From: Candidatus Nanopelagicales bacterium
Lineage (GTDB): Bacteria > Actinomycetota > Actinomycetes > S36-B12
Direction: 5' to 3'
Length of the DNA: 55,423 nucleotides
NCBI GenBank assembly: GCA_017857175.1
Contig: JAFMDS010000009.1
Location: forward strand, 1 to 55,423
Shown piece after piece: positions 1 through 8,934 of the stretch. Each line of letters begins with the position of its first letter. The first letter of the stretch is position 1. Made by a program: the position numbers and the translations under genes. The notes under the pieces are model-generated. The model saw only the letters and a list, made by a program, of their open reading frames with translations, had not been told where the DNA came from and ran no database searches.

Positions 1-431
1 CCGTCGTCATCGACATGGGCCAATCTGTCCTTGCCCGGCGCAATCACGTCACTTTCAACCGTATGAGCACTGTCCATGGAGAGCACTTTTTTGAATCCCA
101 CACCGAGAGAGAGGACTTGAAAACCACCGCTGTCGGTAAAAGTAGGCCCATGCCAGTTCATGAATGAAGCCAGTCCGCCGGAGCGATCAATGATCTCGGG
201 GCCCGGTTGAAGGTACAGGTGATAGGCGTTCGCCAAAATCGCTTGGGCGCCAAGATCGCGGATGCTCTCGGGTAGAACAGATTTAATGGTCGCCTTTGTG
301 CCGACCGGAATAAATGCTGGTGTCTGAATTTCGCCGTGCGGGGTGACTAACGTTCCAGTTCGCCCTCTCCCATTGGAGAGTTCGGATTCAACCCTAAATC
401 CGTGATTAGATTGAAATTCAGATTCAGGCAC
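1..431 (-). CDS. tgt: Queuine tRNA-ribosyltransferase (TGT), 5' part only
   Basis: Reading leftwards from a GTG at 431, the translation gives the start of a bacterial tRNA-guanine transglycosylase. It contains [29 protein letters not shown] and [16 protein letters not shown]. The aspartate of DSGGFQ is the conserved active-site region of the family. The enzyme exchanges the wobble guanine of GUN-anticodon tRNAs for a queuine-type base. The C-terminal two thirds, including the nucleophile and zinc site, lie beyond the left edge. The frame is the same as that of the upstream binding-protein gene, whose TAG stop ends at 441, so tgt begins 9 bases after it. No good Shine-Dalgarno was seen, so the exact start codon is less certain than the identity. 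Confidence 0.9.
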   Translation of the reverse strand, partial: MPESEFQSNHGFRVESELSNGRGRTGTLVTPHGEIQTPAFIPVGTKATIKSVLPESIRDLGAQAILANAYHLYLQPGPEIIDRSGGLASFMNWHGPTFTDSGGFQVLSLGVGFKKVLSMDSAHTVESDVIAPGKDRLAHVDDD

Positions 432-440
432 TGGCCAATG

Positions 441-1655
441 CTACATATTCACCGCTTTTTGGAATTGGCGGTCATAAGCAAGTCGCTTGTCAATGCCGAG
501 AGTCATGAATTCGTCCACCGTTGACAACAACTCCGGTGTGGGGAATATCCATGGGTCCTCGACCAAATCCGGATCAACCTGCTCCATTGCCTCTTGGGCG
601 CCCTCAACCGGACAGACATACTGCACCCATTCAGCCAGGCGTGCGGCGACCATCGGGTCGTAGTAGTAATTCATGAGCTTTTCAGCGTTGGCCTTGTGAG
701 TTGCTACCGAGGGAATAAGCATGTTGTCTGCCCAGAGCATTCCACCACTCTCTGGGATGCCAAAGTCAAACTTCTTGCCCAGCGCCAAGACATCCCCCGA
801 CCAACCGATCGATGCAATGGCGTCTCCACTGTCTAGTGCCGCGATGTAATCATTGCCTGTCACCTGCCTGATAAACCCTTCATCCACTTTCTGCACCAGC
901 ACATCAAGCGCTTGATTGAATTGATCGTCGGTGAAATTGGCCATGTCAAATCCCAGCCAGTTCAGCATCAATCCCATGGAGTCGGGCATCTCTGTCAAAA
1001 TCGTGATGCGTCCTTTGAGTGCTGGGTCAAAGAATTGATCCAGTGACGTTATCGATGAAATGCCCAATTCACGTTCGAGCAATGGTGTGTTCCAGCCGAT
1101 TCCCGTGAACCCTGATTGCCATGGGAGCGAGTATTCGCGGCCAGGATCGAATGGAACGTCTTTGAGAGATGGAATTAAGTTAACCCAGTTGGGAATGAGA
1201 TCTTTGTTCAGAGGAGCAGCGAATCCTGACTCGATAAAGAGTTCAACTCCCTCTTCCGTCAGGACAACGATGTCCCGATCAATGCTGCGCCCTTGCTCGA
1301 GGCTTGTTCGCACTTTGGCAAAAAATTCATTGCTGTCATTGATGTCGTCTGTGTAAGTGACTTCGATTCCCGTGAGCTCGGTGAAATCACTCAAAGTGGT
1401 GGGATTTTTCTTGGACACATCGATGTATTGGGGCCAATTGGAAAAACCGATCACCTTTTCCACATCAGATAGATCCTGCACCGTTGGCTCCGGCGTCGGT
1501 GTTGCTGTTGACGTTCCTGGCGTTGACTCAGATGTTGACGGAGTCACCGGAGTCGAGGTGGTGCCCGCCCCACAGGCCGTCACCGCTACTGCCGCGGTTC
1601 CCACGGCCGACGATGCAAGGAGATTTCTTCGAGTGATGTGTCTACGAAAAGTCAT
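441..1655 (-). CDS. Polyamine-type ABC transporter substrate-binding lipoprotein
   Basis: A 404-residue extracellular solute-binding protein of family 1 (PotD-like). The N-terminus has a twin-arginine-like RRNLL followed by a hydrophobic stretch and the lipobox VTAC (Cys28). A Ser/Thr/Pro-rich linker follows (about residues 30-58), then the periplasmic-binding fold starting near IGFSNWPQYID and continuing through LPWQSGFTGIGWN and DAIASIGWSGD, typical of spermidine/putrescine binders. It would deliver polyamine or a similar cation to a permease, but no permease or ATPase gene is next to it. tgt lies directly downstream. The ATG is preceded by TAACCT exactly six bases upstream, suggesting a leaderless transcript. 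Substrate specificity is inferred from family resemblance only. Confidence 0.85.
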   Translation of the reverse strand: MTFRRHITRRNLLASSAVGTAAVAVTACGAGTTSTPVTPSTSESTPGTSTATPTPEPTVQDLSDVEKVIGFSNWPQYIDVSKKNPTTLSDFTELTGIEVTYTDDINDSNEFFAKVRTSLEQGRSIDRDIVVLTEEGVELFIESGFAAPLNKDLIPNWVNLIPSLKDVPFDPGREYSLPWQSGFTGIGWNTPLLERELGISSITSLDQFFDPALKGRITILTEMPDSMGLMLNWLGFDMANFTDDQFNQALDVLVQKVDEGFIRQVTGNDYIAALDSGDAIASIGWSGDVLALGKKFDFGIPESGGMLWADNMLIPSVATHKANAEKLMNYYYDPMVAARLAEWVQYVCPVEGAQEAMEQVDPDLVEDPWIFPTPELLSTVDEFMTLGIDKRLAYDRQFQKAVNM

Positions 1656-1661
1656 AACAAG

Positions 1662-1667
1662 AGGTTA
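1662..1667 (-). promoter_or_regulatory. -10 box of leaderless promoter for the binding-protein gene
   Basis: TAACCT on the minus strand, with the six bases CTTGTT before the ATG at 1655. Transcription would begin at or next to the start codon. No convincing -35 was found. Confidence 0.5.
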
Positions 1668-1701
1668 TGTGACATTTACCAACGGTTGTTAGCGCAACAC
1701 A

Positions 1702-2670
1702 TCACGATCGTGTCGCAAAAGCGTGTTCGAGTTCAGTAAATCCCTGCTCAAGGCACACGGATGGTTTCCAGTTCAAGAGTCTGCGAGTTTGTGAAATATC
1801 AAACCAGTGTGCAGTTCCGAGCTGCTCAACAAGAAAAGAAGTGAGGGGAGGTTCACTTTCACGAGACTTCCACGCGCGCTCAACGGAATAACCAGCAGCC
1901 AGCGCCGCACGAAAACTGACAGAGCGGGTTGGCGGGGACACTCCTGCAGCCAGACATATGCGTTCAAGTAGTTCACGAACCATTCTCGGCTCACCGTTGG
2001 TCACCATCAATGCTGCTCCCGAACCCGCCCGCGGGCTCTCCGCGGCCAAGACAAATGCCTCAGCAGCGTTGGTGACGTAGGTCGTGTCAATGAGAGAAAA
2101 CCCTCCACCGATCAGGAAAAGCCTTCCCGCTTGAGCGCGTTGCACGATTCGGCCAATAAGTTGGGTGTCACCAGGACCCCACACCAAATGCGGTCGCAAC
2201 GCAATCGTCGACAACTGGGAACTGTCTGCCGCCAAGACTTCTCGCTCAGCAATGGCTTTGGTCTTGCTGTACCAACCGCGCACCTGGTCGGGTTCGGCGA
2301 TCGTCGCCCCTACGCCCATCAGCGAACTGCCCACATGGGCCACCGATGGGGACGACGCAAAGACGAAGCGCGGAATCCCTTGCTCGCGCACCGCAGCCAG
2401 TAGGCGAGAAGTAGCAACCACATTTGCGGACCTAAATTGCTCCTGCGTACCAACAATTCCCACTTTCGCCGCCAAGTGGATGACTGCGTCAGCACCGGCA
2501 AGCCATGAGTAAGTGCAATCTGGATCAGTTAAGTCCTGAAGAATCTCGTGGGTCCCGGGAATTGCACTGGGCGTCCTCTGAACCACAACGCAATCATGTC
2601 CGCGTGAGAGCAATTGGCGCACAATCGTGGAGCCCAATAGCCCCCTGCCACCCGTTATAACGATCTTCAT
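1702..2670 (-). CDS. oleD: OleD, NADPH-dependent 2-alkyl-3-ketoacid reductase
   Basis: A 322-residue extended short-chain dehydrogenase. The nucleotide-binding loop TGGRGLLG lies at residues 6-13 from the chosen start, and the catalytic YSKTK (YxxxK) is in the middle. In olefin biosynthesis OleD reduces the beta-keto acid made by OleA to a beta-hydroxy acid. It is the last gene of the oleA-oleBC-oleD operon. An in-frame GTG at 2694 overlaps the oleBC stop by 14 bases. The ATG at 2670 is preferred because it starts directly with the Rossmann strand MKIVITGG and follows AGAG. Identity rests on the fold plus the neighbouring oleA and oleBC genes; alone it would be called only an NAD-dependent epimerase/dehydratase. 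Confidence 0.87.
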   Translation of the reverse strand: MKIVITGGRGLLGSTIVRQLLSRGHDCVVVQRTPSAIPGTHEILQDLTDPDCTYSWLAGADAVIHLAAKVGIVGTQEQFRSANVVATSRLLAAVREQGIPRFVFASSPSVAHVGSSLMGVGATIAEPDQVRGWYSKTKAIAEREVLAADSSQLSTIALRPHLVWGPGDTQLIGRIVQRAQAGRLFLIGGGFSLIDTTYVTNAAEAFVLAAESPRAGSGAALMVTNGEPRMVRELLERICLAAGVSPPTRSVSFRAALAAGYSVERAWKSRESEPPLTSFLVEQLGTAHWFDISQTRRLLNWKPSVCLEQGFTELEHAFATRS

Positions 2671-2680
2671 ACTGTGGCTC

Positions 2681-5191
2681 TCATTGCGCACCACTTAATT
2701 TCTTGGACGCCCACTGAGAAATTTTCTCTCGATGTAATTTGGCGTTATGCCTGATATCCATGGGAAGAGACTTTGTGACCAAAACCGCCGCAACTGGAAC
2801 GCCCGCAACGGTTCGAACAGCGTCGTGGAGTTCTAATTCGGACCATTTCTTTTCACACACAACGACCACAACAACCACTTGGGCACCGTCAGGACCCACC
2901 CCAACACAAGCTGCCTGACTGACACCATCAATGCTTTCGACTCGTTGTTCAACGGGCACGGGCGTTACAACGCCGGTTGATGTACGCACCAAATGAGAGA
3001 TTCGGCCTTCAACCCACAGTGAACCCTTCGGGTCGAGATGACCTACGTCACCTGTTCGATGCCACTCAGGGAAAAGATCTGCAGACTTGGTGGTGAAATG
3101 CAGGTGGTCGTATCCACTGCGCATATGTGGGGCTCGAATAACAATTTCACCAACGACATCAGGCTGATTTGAAAATTCGGTTGGATTTGAGAGTGGCGCT
3201 ATACCAATTTCCACTCCAGAAACTGGCATTCCAACTGGGACACCGTGATCACTTTCCGAACTCATAATTTCATCGAGGGAAATATCCGTTAGAGGAAGTG
3301 CCTCAGTCATGCCATATGGAGTGCGAATACTGGCTGTCGGGAACAACTCAGCAACCTGTAGCAGCAGCGAGCGAGGAACCGGCGCACCAGCAGAAAGGAC
3401 GAGGCGCAAGCTTGAGACATCCACGTTAGTCGTGTCTGATTGGCCAGAAGTCTTCACAACATTGGTCAAAGCTGCAGGTGATGCCCATAACAGCGTGCCA
3501 CGAGCCCTGTTGACCGCTTGGACGAGGTGGTCATAGGTCAAGGAACTTGGGACACTTGAGTCCATCTCAGGTAGCACAGAGGCAATGCCCAATGCTGGAC
3601 CAAAAACCACCCATGGCGCGAATGCGGCAACAATCACGTCATTCTCGGTCAAATTGTATTGCCGTGTTAGCACATTCACGGTCTCTTGAATTTTCGATCG
3701 CGTGTATCGAACACCCTTTGCCGGTCCGGTTGAACCTGATGTGAAGACGACGGCACCCAACAAATCACCCGAATGGGCGGTATCTTTGTTTGGTACCGCC
3801 ACTCCCCTGATAGCAGACAATTTACTTGTGGTGAGTCGAATTCCTGGAATCTGGAGTGCTCGCATGATGGGCAGCGACTTGGGAATCCCAATGATGTGAT
3901 CAGGATGCGCTCCCTTGAGAGCACGAATCATCCCGCGCAGCCCCAAACCTGAATCGGCCAAAACTATGCAGGCTCCAATGTTCCACGTGGCATAGATAAG
4001 TGCGATGAGTTCGGGACCCGGTGGAATCAGCAACGCAATTCGATCCCCTGACTTGACCCCCGCTGCAGCCAGGCCCGCACTGAACTCGGCAGTTCTCACG
4101 TTCAAGGTAGACCATGTAACGGTGAGTGAGCCTGATGATTTTCCTTGAACTACCAATGCAGCGCTGCCGGGAAATTTTCTTGCGCTGACACGCATTTGGG
4201 TTGAAAGGTCCACCAACTGCGAGTCGTTCAAATTCCCGTTGTTAATTTTTTGCTCGCGGCCAAGGTCAGAGATCCACGAGAGGACATCAGGGAACAAATT
4301 TGGGGCATCTTCGCTCACCAAATGAGAGGCACCTTCATATCGGTGAACCTGCGCGTGTGGCAGGCGCTCAATGAAGTCACGTAAATAAAGGTCAGAGAAA
4401 ACAGGATCCTTGGGACCCCAACACAAAAGTACGGGTGTGTTTATCAGTAACTCCAGGTCCCGAGCCACAGCATCGAGGGTGGACCGCGATGGATGATCTG
4501 ACTCAAACGGGATATCAGCAACAAAATCCTGCACTGATGTCCGGCGAGAACTCATTGAATATGGAGCAGCGAAAGCTTTCTGCACTACCTTTGGTATCCG
4601 TTTAAAGCTTAATGCCGTTGTTCCTCGAACAAAAATATTTGTCTTCTCAGTCACAGGTGAGAGCAATGCGCGTGCACGTGCGAGCCGAATGATGCCTGGA
4701 CCCTTAAATGCTTCAGGTTGGTGCACCGCCGTGTTGAGCAGAATTACACCTTCAATCCTGCTGGGATCGCACCTGAGCTCACACTCCACCCAGCCGAGCG
4801 AAATCGGACCGCCCCAGTCGTGGGCGATGGACACGATGGGAGTGTCAATGTTCAAGGCCCCAACAAATCGGGTCAGGTCATCGATGCGTTGCGCCAGAAT
4901 CCGAGGTTGCTCCAACCGCTCGGAGTACCCCATGCCCAGTTGATCGACGGCAATAACTCGCACATCACTCGGTGCAAGGGCGAGTAAATTACGCCACAGA
5001 TAAGACCATGTTGGGTTCCCATGCACACAAACAATGGTTAGTCGTGCTGTCTCAGACCCTGCTGCCATGGAGTCGAGGAAATGAAAGGAACGTCGGATTC
5101 CATCTGCGTCTTCCACCTGAATAAAACGTGACCACGCGGGATCAACACCTGGAAGATCCTCAAATGGGATTGTTATTGGTGAGTGCGCCAC
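2681..5191 (-). CDS. oleBC: OleBC fusion: beta-lactone decarboxylase plus beta-lactone synthetase
   Basis: An 836-residue two-domain protein. Residues 1 to about 310 are an alpha/beta-hydrolase of the haloalkane dehalogenase type: HGNPTWSYLWR near 57, nucleophile Asp125 in AHDWGGP, and His290 in GASHL. This is OleB, which decarboxylates a beta-lactone to a cis-olefin. After a short linker (about 310-330), residues up to 836 form an AMP-binding enzyme with the signature FTSGSTGPAKG (about 483-493) and YGMTEALPLT. This is OleC, which makes the beta-lactone from the beta-hydroxy acid with ATP. Natural OleBC fusion is characteristic of actinobacteria such as Micrococcus luteus. It starts at GTG immediately after the oleA TAA stop (TAAGTG), so translation is probably coupled. 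Confidence 0.93.
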   Translation of the reverse strand: MAHSPITIPFEDLPGVDPAWSRFIQVEDADGIRRSFHFLDSMAAGSETARLTIVCVHGNPTWSYLWRNLLALAPSDVRVIAVDQLGMGYSERLEQPRILAQRIDDLTRFVGALNIDTPIVSIAHDWGGPISLGWVECELRCDPSRIEGVILLNTAVHQPEAFKGPGIIRLARARALLSPVTEKTNIFVRGTTALSFKRIPKVVQKAFAAPYSMSSRRTSVQDFVADIPFESDHPSRSTLDAVARDLELLINTPVLLCWGPKDPVFSDLYLRDFIERLPHAQVHRYEGASHLVSEDAPNLFPDVLSWISDLGREQKINNGNLNDSQLVDLSTQMRVSARKFPGSAALVVQGKSSGSLTVTWSTLNVRTAEFSAGLAAAGVKSGDRIALLIPPGPELIALIYATWNIGACIVLADSGLGLRGMIRALKGAHPDHIIGIPKSLPIMRALQIPGIRLTTSKLSAIRGVAVPNKDTAHSGDLLGAVVFTSGSTGPAKGVRYTRSKIQETVNVLTRQYNLTENDVIVAAFAPWVVFGPALGIASVLPEMDSSVPSSLTYDHLVQAVNRARGTLLWASPAALTNVVKTSGQSDTTNVDVSSLRLVLSAGAPVPRSLLLQVAELFPTASIRTPYGMTEALPLTDISLDEIMSSESDHGVPVGMPVSGVEIGIAPLSNPTEFSNQPDVVGEIVIRAPHMRSGYDHLHFTTKSADLFPEWHRTGDVGHLDPKGSLWVEGRISHLVRTSTGVVTPVPVEQRVESIDGVSQAACVGVGPDGAQVVVVVVVCEKKWSELELHDAVRTVAGVPVAAVLVTKSLPMDIRHNAKLHREKISQWASKKLSGAQ

Positions 5192-6238
5192 TTACCAATC
5201 AATCTCGATGACGGCAGCGTTTAAACCGGACCCAATGCCCATGCAGGCAACACGGTCTCCAGAGTGCAGTGAGTCAACAGATTGTGCGAGGGTGAAAGGA
5301 ACAGAAGCAGGACCAATATTTCCCTGTGTGGGGAATGTGGTGGGCACTTTTGCAGGGTCAATTCCCAGCGCCGCGATTACTGCCGCGTTGTGAACCTGGG
5401 AAACCTGATGGATGATGTAAAGGTCGAGGTCAGACCAGGAAAAAATATCCTGTGATGCATCCCAGGTTTCTTTTGCCAAGGCGACTCCGGCTTCGAGGAG
5501 ACCACGACTGTCGGTGCGCATTGAATCCAAATCACCCATGCACAATTTATTGTGCTCGGTAGCGGCTCGACTAACACCACCGCGGAATCGATGCCCGCCA
5601 AATTTCGATGAATTCCCCAGGACCATCGCGGCCCCACCCGAGCCCAGTGTCAGTGTGGCAAATTGGTCAAGGACATCCTGCTTGGTCGTACTCGCGGACT
5701 TCAGTCGCTCAATTGTGGCTTCCTGCGGGCGCCTGCTGCCTTCTCCATCGACAACTAATGCGTAATCGATCTGGCCAGAGTCGATCATCATGGATGCAAT
5801 TTGCATGCCATTGATGAATCCCAAACATGCGTTGCTCAGATCAAAATTGAGACAGCCAGGAGCCAGTCCCAATTGTTCGTGGACGTCGACCGCCGCTGAG
5901 GGTTCCAAGCGTTCCCTGCACACCGAAGTATCGATCAGCAATCCAATGTTCTCGGGGGCGACCCCAGCCTCAGCGATTGCTTTCGCGCCGGCCATCGCGG
6001 CCGCATCGGCGAAAGTAACATCGGGTGCCCACCAACGGCGCTCGATGATTCCCGCCAAAGATTCCAGCATTCCGGGTCGAAGCCCCACTCGCTCATAAGT
6101 ATCAACCAACTGCTCATCGATTTCAGTGCTTGTGACAACTATGGGTGCTATGGCAGCGGTGACGGATAGCACCGATGTATCGGTGTACGTGAAAGTGGCA
6201 TTAGCGCTTGCGCTGCCGAGTGTGGCATTGCCACTCAT
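5192..6238 (-). CDS. oleA: OleA, acyl-CoA head-to-head condensing thiolase
   Basis: A 348-residue thiolase-superfamily enzyme that joins two fatty acyl-CoAs by Claisen condensation, the committed step of long-chain olefin synthesis. The catalytic cysteine is in DLSNACLGF (about Cys138), the histidine in IIHQVSQVH, and the asparagine in QGNIGPASVPF. The start at 6238 (MSGNATLG) is preferred over the ATG at 6277 because GGAAAGG sits about seven bases upstream and because known OleA proteins start close to a similar GNATF motif. It is the first gene of the ole operon and is divergent from the peptidase gene. Confidence 0.93.
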   Translation of the reverse strand: MSGNATLGSASANATFTYTDTSVLSVTAAIAPIVVTSTEIDEQLVDTYERVGLRPGMLESLAGIIERRWWAPDVTFADAAAMAGAKAIAEAGVAPENIGLLIDTSVCRERLEPSAAVDVHEQLGLAPGCLNFDLSNACLGFINGMQIASMMIDSGQIDYALVVDGEGSRRPQEATIERLKSASTTKQDVLDQFATLTLGSGGAAMVLGNSSKFGGHRFRGGVSRAATEHNKLCMGDLDSMRTDSRGLLEAGVALAKETWDASQDIFSWSDLDLYIIHQVSQVHNAAVIAALGIDPAKVPTTFPTQGNIGPASVPFTLAQSVDSLHSGDRVACMGIGSGLNAAVIEIDW

Positions 6239-6301
6239 AGTGAACCTTTCCGAATGCGTGAACGCTAAGCCTGCCATGACTGACTCACTCTGTCTCGTTC
6301 A

Positions 6302-6364
6302 GGTCACACCCTGGGTTCTCGACTTGCGTTTGAGAGGCTTTGAGTCATAACTTACAGTGTGACC
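6302..6364. other. Inverted repeat spanning the oleA/peptidase intergenic region
   Basis: GGTCACAC at 6302-6309 and its exact complement GTGTGACC at 6357-6364, 47 bases apart, in the divergent promoter region. These could be two half-sites for a regulator or a looping arrangement. The function is unknown. Confidence 0.4.
6324..6353 (+). promoter_or_regulatory. Possible promoter for the secreted peptidase gene
   Basis: TTGCGT (6324-6329) and TAACTT (6348-6353) are separated by 18 bases and followed by a leader of about 30 bases. Both hexamers deviate from consensus, so this is tentative. Confidence 0.35.
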
Positions 6365-6387
6365 AGGGCCCGGAAAGCACCCACAAC

Positions 6388-7875
6388 ATGAGGAGATCAA
6401 TGAGAGCTCGGCTCCGCACCGCCTCAACTGCCATCGGAGCGCTAGGCACCCTCATCCTTGTAACCTCAGGGAGCTTGAATGCATCGGCGGCCCCGAGCAT
6501 GACCCCCTTGGATCAAATTCCACCAGCACTTCAATCTTTTTACGACCAACCTGTCAATTGGGCTTCGTGTGGTTCCGATTTATGTTCCGAAATCCGGGTA
6601 CCTTTGGACTACCTGAGGCCTGAAGGCGATGTCATCACGCTGTCAGTCAGGAGGGTTGGCAACTCCGATCTGCCCTCGCTCTTTGTCAACCCTGGTGGTC
6701 CTGGGTCCGGTGGCACAGGATTGGCTCAGTATGTTCACAGCGCCATCAGCTCTGATCTCCGGAAAAGTTTTTCTATCGTTGGTTTTGATCCACGCGGAAC
6801 AGGTGAGTCTGCACCAATAACCTGCATGACGGGCAAACAAGCAAATACTTGGTTGAGAACCGACGCAACACCGGATACTGCACAAGAAGTCCGCACATTG
6901 ATGCGTCGCGCCGCCCAGATCTCACAAGGTTGTCTGAATTTTTCCAGCAAATTGGCTTCTCACATTGGCACCGATGAAACTGTTAAAGACATGGACATCA
7001 TGCGCGGTGCATTGAAACAGGAAAAACTCAACTGGCTTGGTTTTTCCTATGGCACTTCGCTGGGATCTCGCTACTCCGAATTATTCCCTGAGTCCGTTGG
7101 CCGCATGGTTCTTGATGGTGCGGTAGATCCAGCACTTGATGCCATGCAGTTATCACGGGGCCAGTCCACGGGCTTCCAATTGGCCATCAAACGATTCAAC
7201 AAGAAGTATCCCGGAACGGCTAGTTACATCAATAAGCTCTTTGGTCAACTTGATCACGCCCCGATGCGCACGGAGGGCCCGCAAAAGTTGGTGCAGAGCG
7301 AGGCACAAACTGCCGTTTTCTATTCTATGTACAGCCCATACCTTTGGTCCGACCTCAATGGAGCTCTCAATAAAGCTAAACGTGGAGACGGCACCGCGCT
7401 ACAGGAAATTTCTTATGAAGCCAACGACCAGACCGCCCCTGCAAAATTTGCCACAAACTCATTGTCTGCCTTTTACGCCATCAACTGCTGGGATTTGCCC
7501 TCAACCCCAAAGGCCCCCGAATTAGCTCAAGCTGCAAAAAAGTGGTCGACCAGGGTGCTCGTACCTGAGTTGGCGGAATCAATGAGCTGGGGCAACGCCC
7601 CGTGCAGCCAATGGTTTGGTCACAGTGACACGGTCCCGGCTCCGATCCAAACGACCACGAGCGCGCCAATTCTCATTATCGGCACGACCTATGACCCGGC
7701 GACTCCGCTCGCCTGGGCCAAGTCACTTCACAATCAGATGCCCACGAGTTCACTGGTGACATTTGTTGGCGATGGGCATACCGCATATCTCAATGGAAAT
7801 GCGTGTGTTGACAGTCATGTGAACAACTATTTGCTCACCGGAGTCGCGAGCACCAACGTGACATGCAGATCGTGA
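6388..7875 (+). CDS. Secreted tripeptidyl-aminopeptidase-like alpha/beta-hydrolase
   Basis: About 495 residues. The N-terminus is Arg-rich, then hydrophobic (residues about 11-30) and ends in NASAAP, a Sec signal peptide. The alpha/beta-hydrolase core has the oxyanion region FVNPGGPGSGG and nucleophile elbow GFSYGTSLG. The C-terminal TAP-like domain includes ILIIGTTYDPATPL (acid) and GDGHTAY (His). This is the layout of the Streptomyces Tap/SlpD family, which removes short peptides from N-termini outside the cell. ATG at 6388 follows GGAAAG with a long spacer. ATG at 6400 follows AGGAG with only four bases between, so either may be used; a further-upstream TTG is unlikely. Divergent from oleA. 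Confidence 0.85.
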   Translation: MRRSMRARLRTASTAIGALGTLILVTSGSLNASAAPSMTPLDQIPPALQSFYDQPVNWASCGSDLCSEIRVPLDYLRPEGDVITLSVRRVGNSDLPSLFVNPGGPGSGGTGLAQYVHSAISSDLRKSFSIVGFDPRGTGESAPITCMTGKQANTWLRTDATPDTAQEVRTLMRRAAQISQGCLNFSSKLASHIGTDETVKDMDIMRGALKQEKLNWLGFSYGTSLGSRYSELFPESVGRMVLDGAVDPALDAMQLSRGQSTGFQLAIKRFNKKYPGTASYINKLFGQLDHAPMRTEGPQKLVQSEAQTAVFYSMYSPYLWSDLNGALNKAKRGDGTALQEISYEANDQTAPAKFATNSLSAFYAINCWDLPSTPKAPELAQAAKKWSTRVLVPELAESMSWGNAPCSQWFGHSDTVPAPIQTTTSAPILIIGTTYDPATPLAWAKSLHNQMPTSSLVTFVGDGHTAYLNGNACVDSHVNNYLLTGVASTNVTCRS

Positions 7876-7876
7876 T

Positions 7877-8800
7877 TTAACCTTCGTCCTTTTCAGAGTC
7901 TGAAGCATTTTCCACTTCAGCCAAGAATGCCTCCACTTGAGCCGCAATCTGATCAGCACTCGGTATATCGGCATCGGCTAGTCCACCCGCTCCGGCGGTC
8001 AACGCACTGGCAATTTGGTCATATTGAGCCTCGAGCGCGGTGACAACGGCAGCAAACTCCTGGTTGCCCTCCAATTGTTCGGCGACACTCTCTTGGGTTT
8101 GGGTTGCCAATTGCGGCAACTCGCCTCGGGGTATAGCAATGTCGGGTCCAGCCATGAGTCCATCGAGAAGTGCGATGGCGCCCTGTGGGTAATCAAATTG
8201 CACGAGATAGTGCGGTATCTGGGCAGTAATTCCCATGGACGAAAGCCCAGACTCCCCCAATTTAAGCTCCAGCATTGCGCCAACATGCCCTGGTACTTCA
8301 ATCTCACCGATAACGGAACCCGCTCCAAAAAGTTGAGATTTATCGTTACCGTGCACGGTAAGTCCCAAAGGCCGGGTGTGCGGCAGCGGCCAAGGAATAG
8401 CCGACACCCCAACCGCTTGAGTGACTCCATAATTTGTGACCAGCAATTCGACGGCGGACAAAAACCGATTCCACTGGTAATCAGGCTCCGGGCCCGACAG
8501 GAACAGGAAGTGTTTGCCATGTGCATCAACAACGTCATGCAATGTGATTCGCGGGATGTCCATAGAAGCAAAGTGGTCCACGACAAATTTCATGCGCGGC
8601 CGCCGAGCCCGGTAATCTAATAATTCGTCGATATCAAAACTGGCAATCAACGTGTGGTCACAAGATTCGAGTATGTGCTCGCCAAGAAGACGGACCGCCC
8701 CACCTGCATCAACAAAGCCATTGAAAGCATGGACCAAAATTGGTGGGGTGCTGAAGGTGACGTCATTATGCTTCACGATCAACTCAGCTGGATCTCGCAT
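7877..8800 (-). CDS. PAC2 family protein
   Basis: A 307-residue protein of the PAC2 (proteasome assembly chaperone 2-like) family common in actinobacteria. Landmarks are PPILVHAFNGFVDAGGA near the N-terminus, FDIDELLDYRARRP, FLFLSGPEPDYQW and a GVSAIPWPLPHTRP stretch. The last 80 residues are acidic and helical. The biochemical role in bacteria is not settled; it has been linked to proteasome-bearing actinobacteria by homology. The start is an ATG preceded by GGGAAG. It ends one base from the stop of the convergent peptidase gene, with no terminator hairpin between. Confidence 0.85.
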   Translation of the reverse strand: MRDPAELIVKHNDVTFSTPPILVHAFNGFVDAGGAVRLLGEHILESCDHTLIASFDIDELLDYRARRPRMKFVVDHFASMDIPRITLHDVVDAHGKHFLFLSGPEPDYQWNRFLSAVELLVTNYGVTQAVGVSAIPWPLPHTRPLGLTVHGNDKSQLFGAGSVIGEIEVPGHVGAMLELKLGESGLSSMGITAQIPHYLVQFDYPQGAIALLDGLMAGPDIAIPRGELPQLATQTQESVAEQLEGNQEFAAVVTALEAQYDQIASALTAGAGGLADADIPSADQIAAQVEAFLAEVENASDSEKDEG

Positions 8801-8934
8801 CTCACTTCCCGCCTCTTCATTTGTTCACACAGCGCTTTATTGAATCTATCCCTTCTAGCAGTAAACCATGATCGTTCATCAAATGCCCACTCATGTGGAT
8901 ATGTCTTCGCGGAAGGCGAAATTCTCTCAATTGT

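Noticed and set aside
8015-8620. 201-codon plus-strand frame opposite the PAC2 gene
   Set aside because: Overlaps the conserved PAC2 core on the other strand; no domain recognised.
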